Positions 11,956-11,976 of a stretch of 11,976 nt of DNA are shown here, one piece after another. Location: the NCBI GenBank assembly GCA_007130355.1, contig SLSQ01000252.1, positions 1 to 11,976 on the forward strand. The letters are read 5' to 3'. Position 1 is the stretch's first letter. Every line of letters begins with the position of its first letter. Below the pieces are notes generated by a model. That model had not been told where the DNA came from. It did not search any database and saw only the letters and a program-made list of their open reading frames with translations. This stretch comes from Trueperaceae bacterium. GTDB taxonomy: Bacteria > Deinococcota > Deinococci > Deinococcales > Trueperaceae. Made by a program: the position numbers and the translations under genes.

Positions 11956-11976
11956 TTCCGCTCTGCCGCTTTTCCA

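Overview
The window is a high-GC bacterial chromosome segment with dense genes and GC-biased third codon positions. Three genes (plsX, an RluA-type pseudouridine synthase, an SDR oxidoreductase) have no Shine-Dalgarno. Each instead carries a TANNNT box exactly 7 nt before its start codon, the geometry known for leaderless transcripts in Deinococcus. Together with the GC content and gene types this suggests a member of the Deinococcota (Deinococcus/Trueperaceae-like). That assignment is an inference; I cannot confirm it from the window.

Layout. (1) 1-965 is the 3' end of an unrecognised gene that ends in a strong hairpin. It converges on plsX (1024-2034, minus). (2) plsX and the pseudouridine synthase gene (2187-3125, plus) diverge from a 152-bp spacer holding two facing leaderless promoters. 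(3) 3206-5248 holds a 51-codon fragment resembling the first half of a PAS domain. It is in the same frame as, and one stop codon away from, a 626-aa REC-PAS-PAS-HD-GYP protein predicted to degrade cyclic-di-GMP. (4) 5292-7357 is a two-gene unit: an SDR whose promoter sits inside a perfect inverted repeat, and an M20 metallopeptidase/deacylase overlapping it by 4 nt. (5) 7405-10829 encodes a peptide-type ABC importer: a family-5 binding protein and two permeases, with no ATPase genes following. Hairpins lie before and after the binding-protein gene. dppB-like translation appears to start at a CTG codon. (6) 10819-10901 is an array of six 11-bp direct repeats that begins on the permease stop codon and forms a chain of tiny ATGA-overlapping reading frames leading into the next gene. 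(7) 10988-11527 encodes a small LuxR/NarL-type regulator whose receiver-like half lacks the usual phosphorylation residues. (8) 11528-11976 is visibly AT-richer. It contains a two-tier inverted repeat, a near-consensus promoter, a possible 17-codon peptide, a folded RNA segment and a 33-codon hydrophobic peptide.

How the parts could work together. The importer could bring in peptides or acylated amino acids that the M20 enzyme cleaves, and the SDR could oxidise or reduce a related metabolite. The LuxR-like protein sits at the end of the importer operon and just upstream of the small-peptide locus, where TNGACCA motifs recur, so it may regulate one or both. These links are inference from gene order. 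The most unusual elements are the ATGA relay array, the regulator plus small-peptide locus, and the split PAS fragment.
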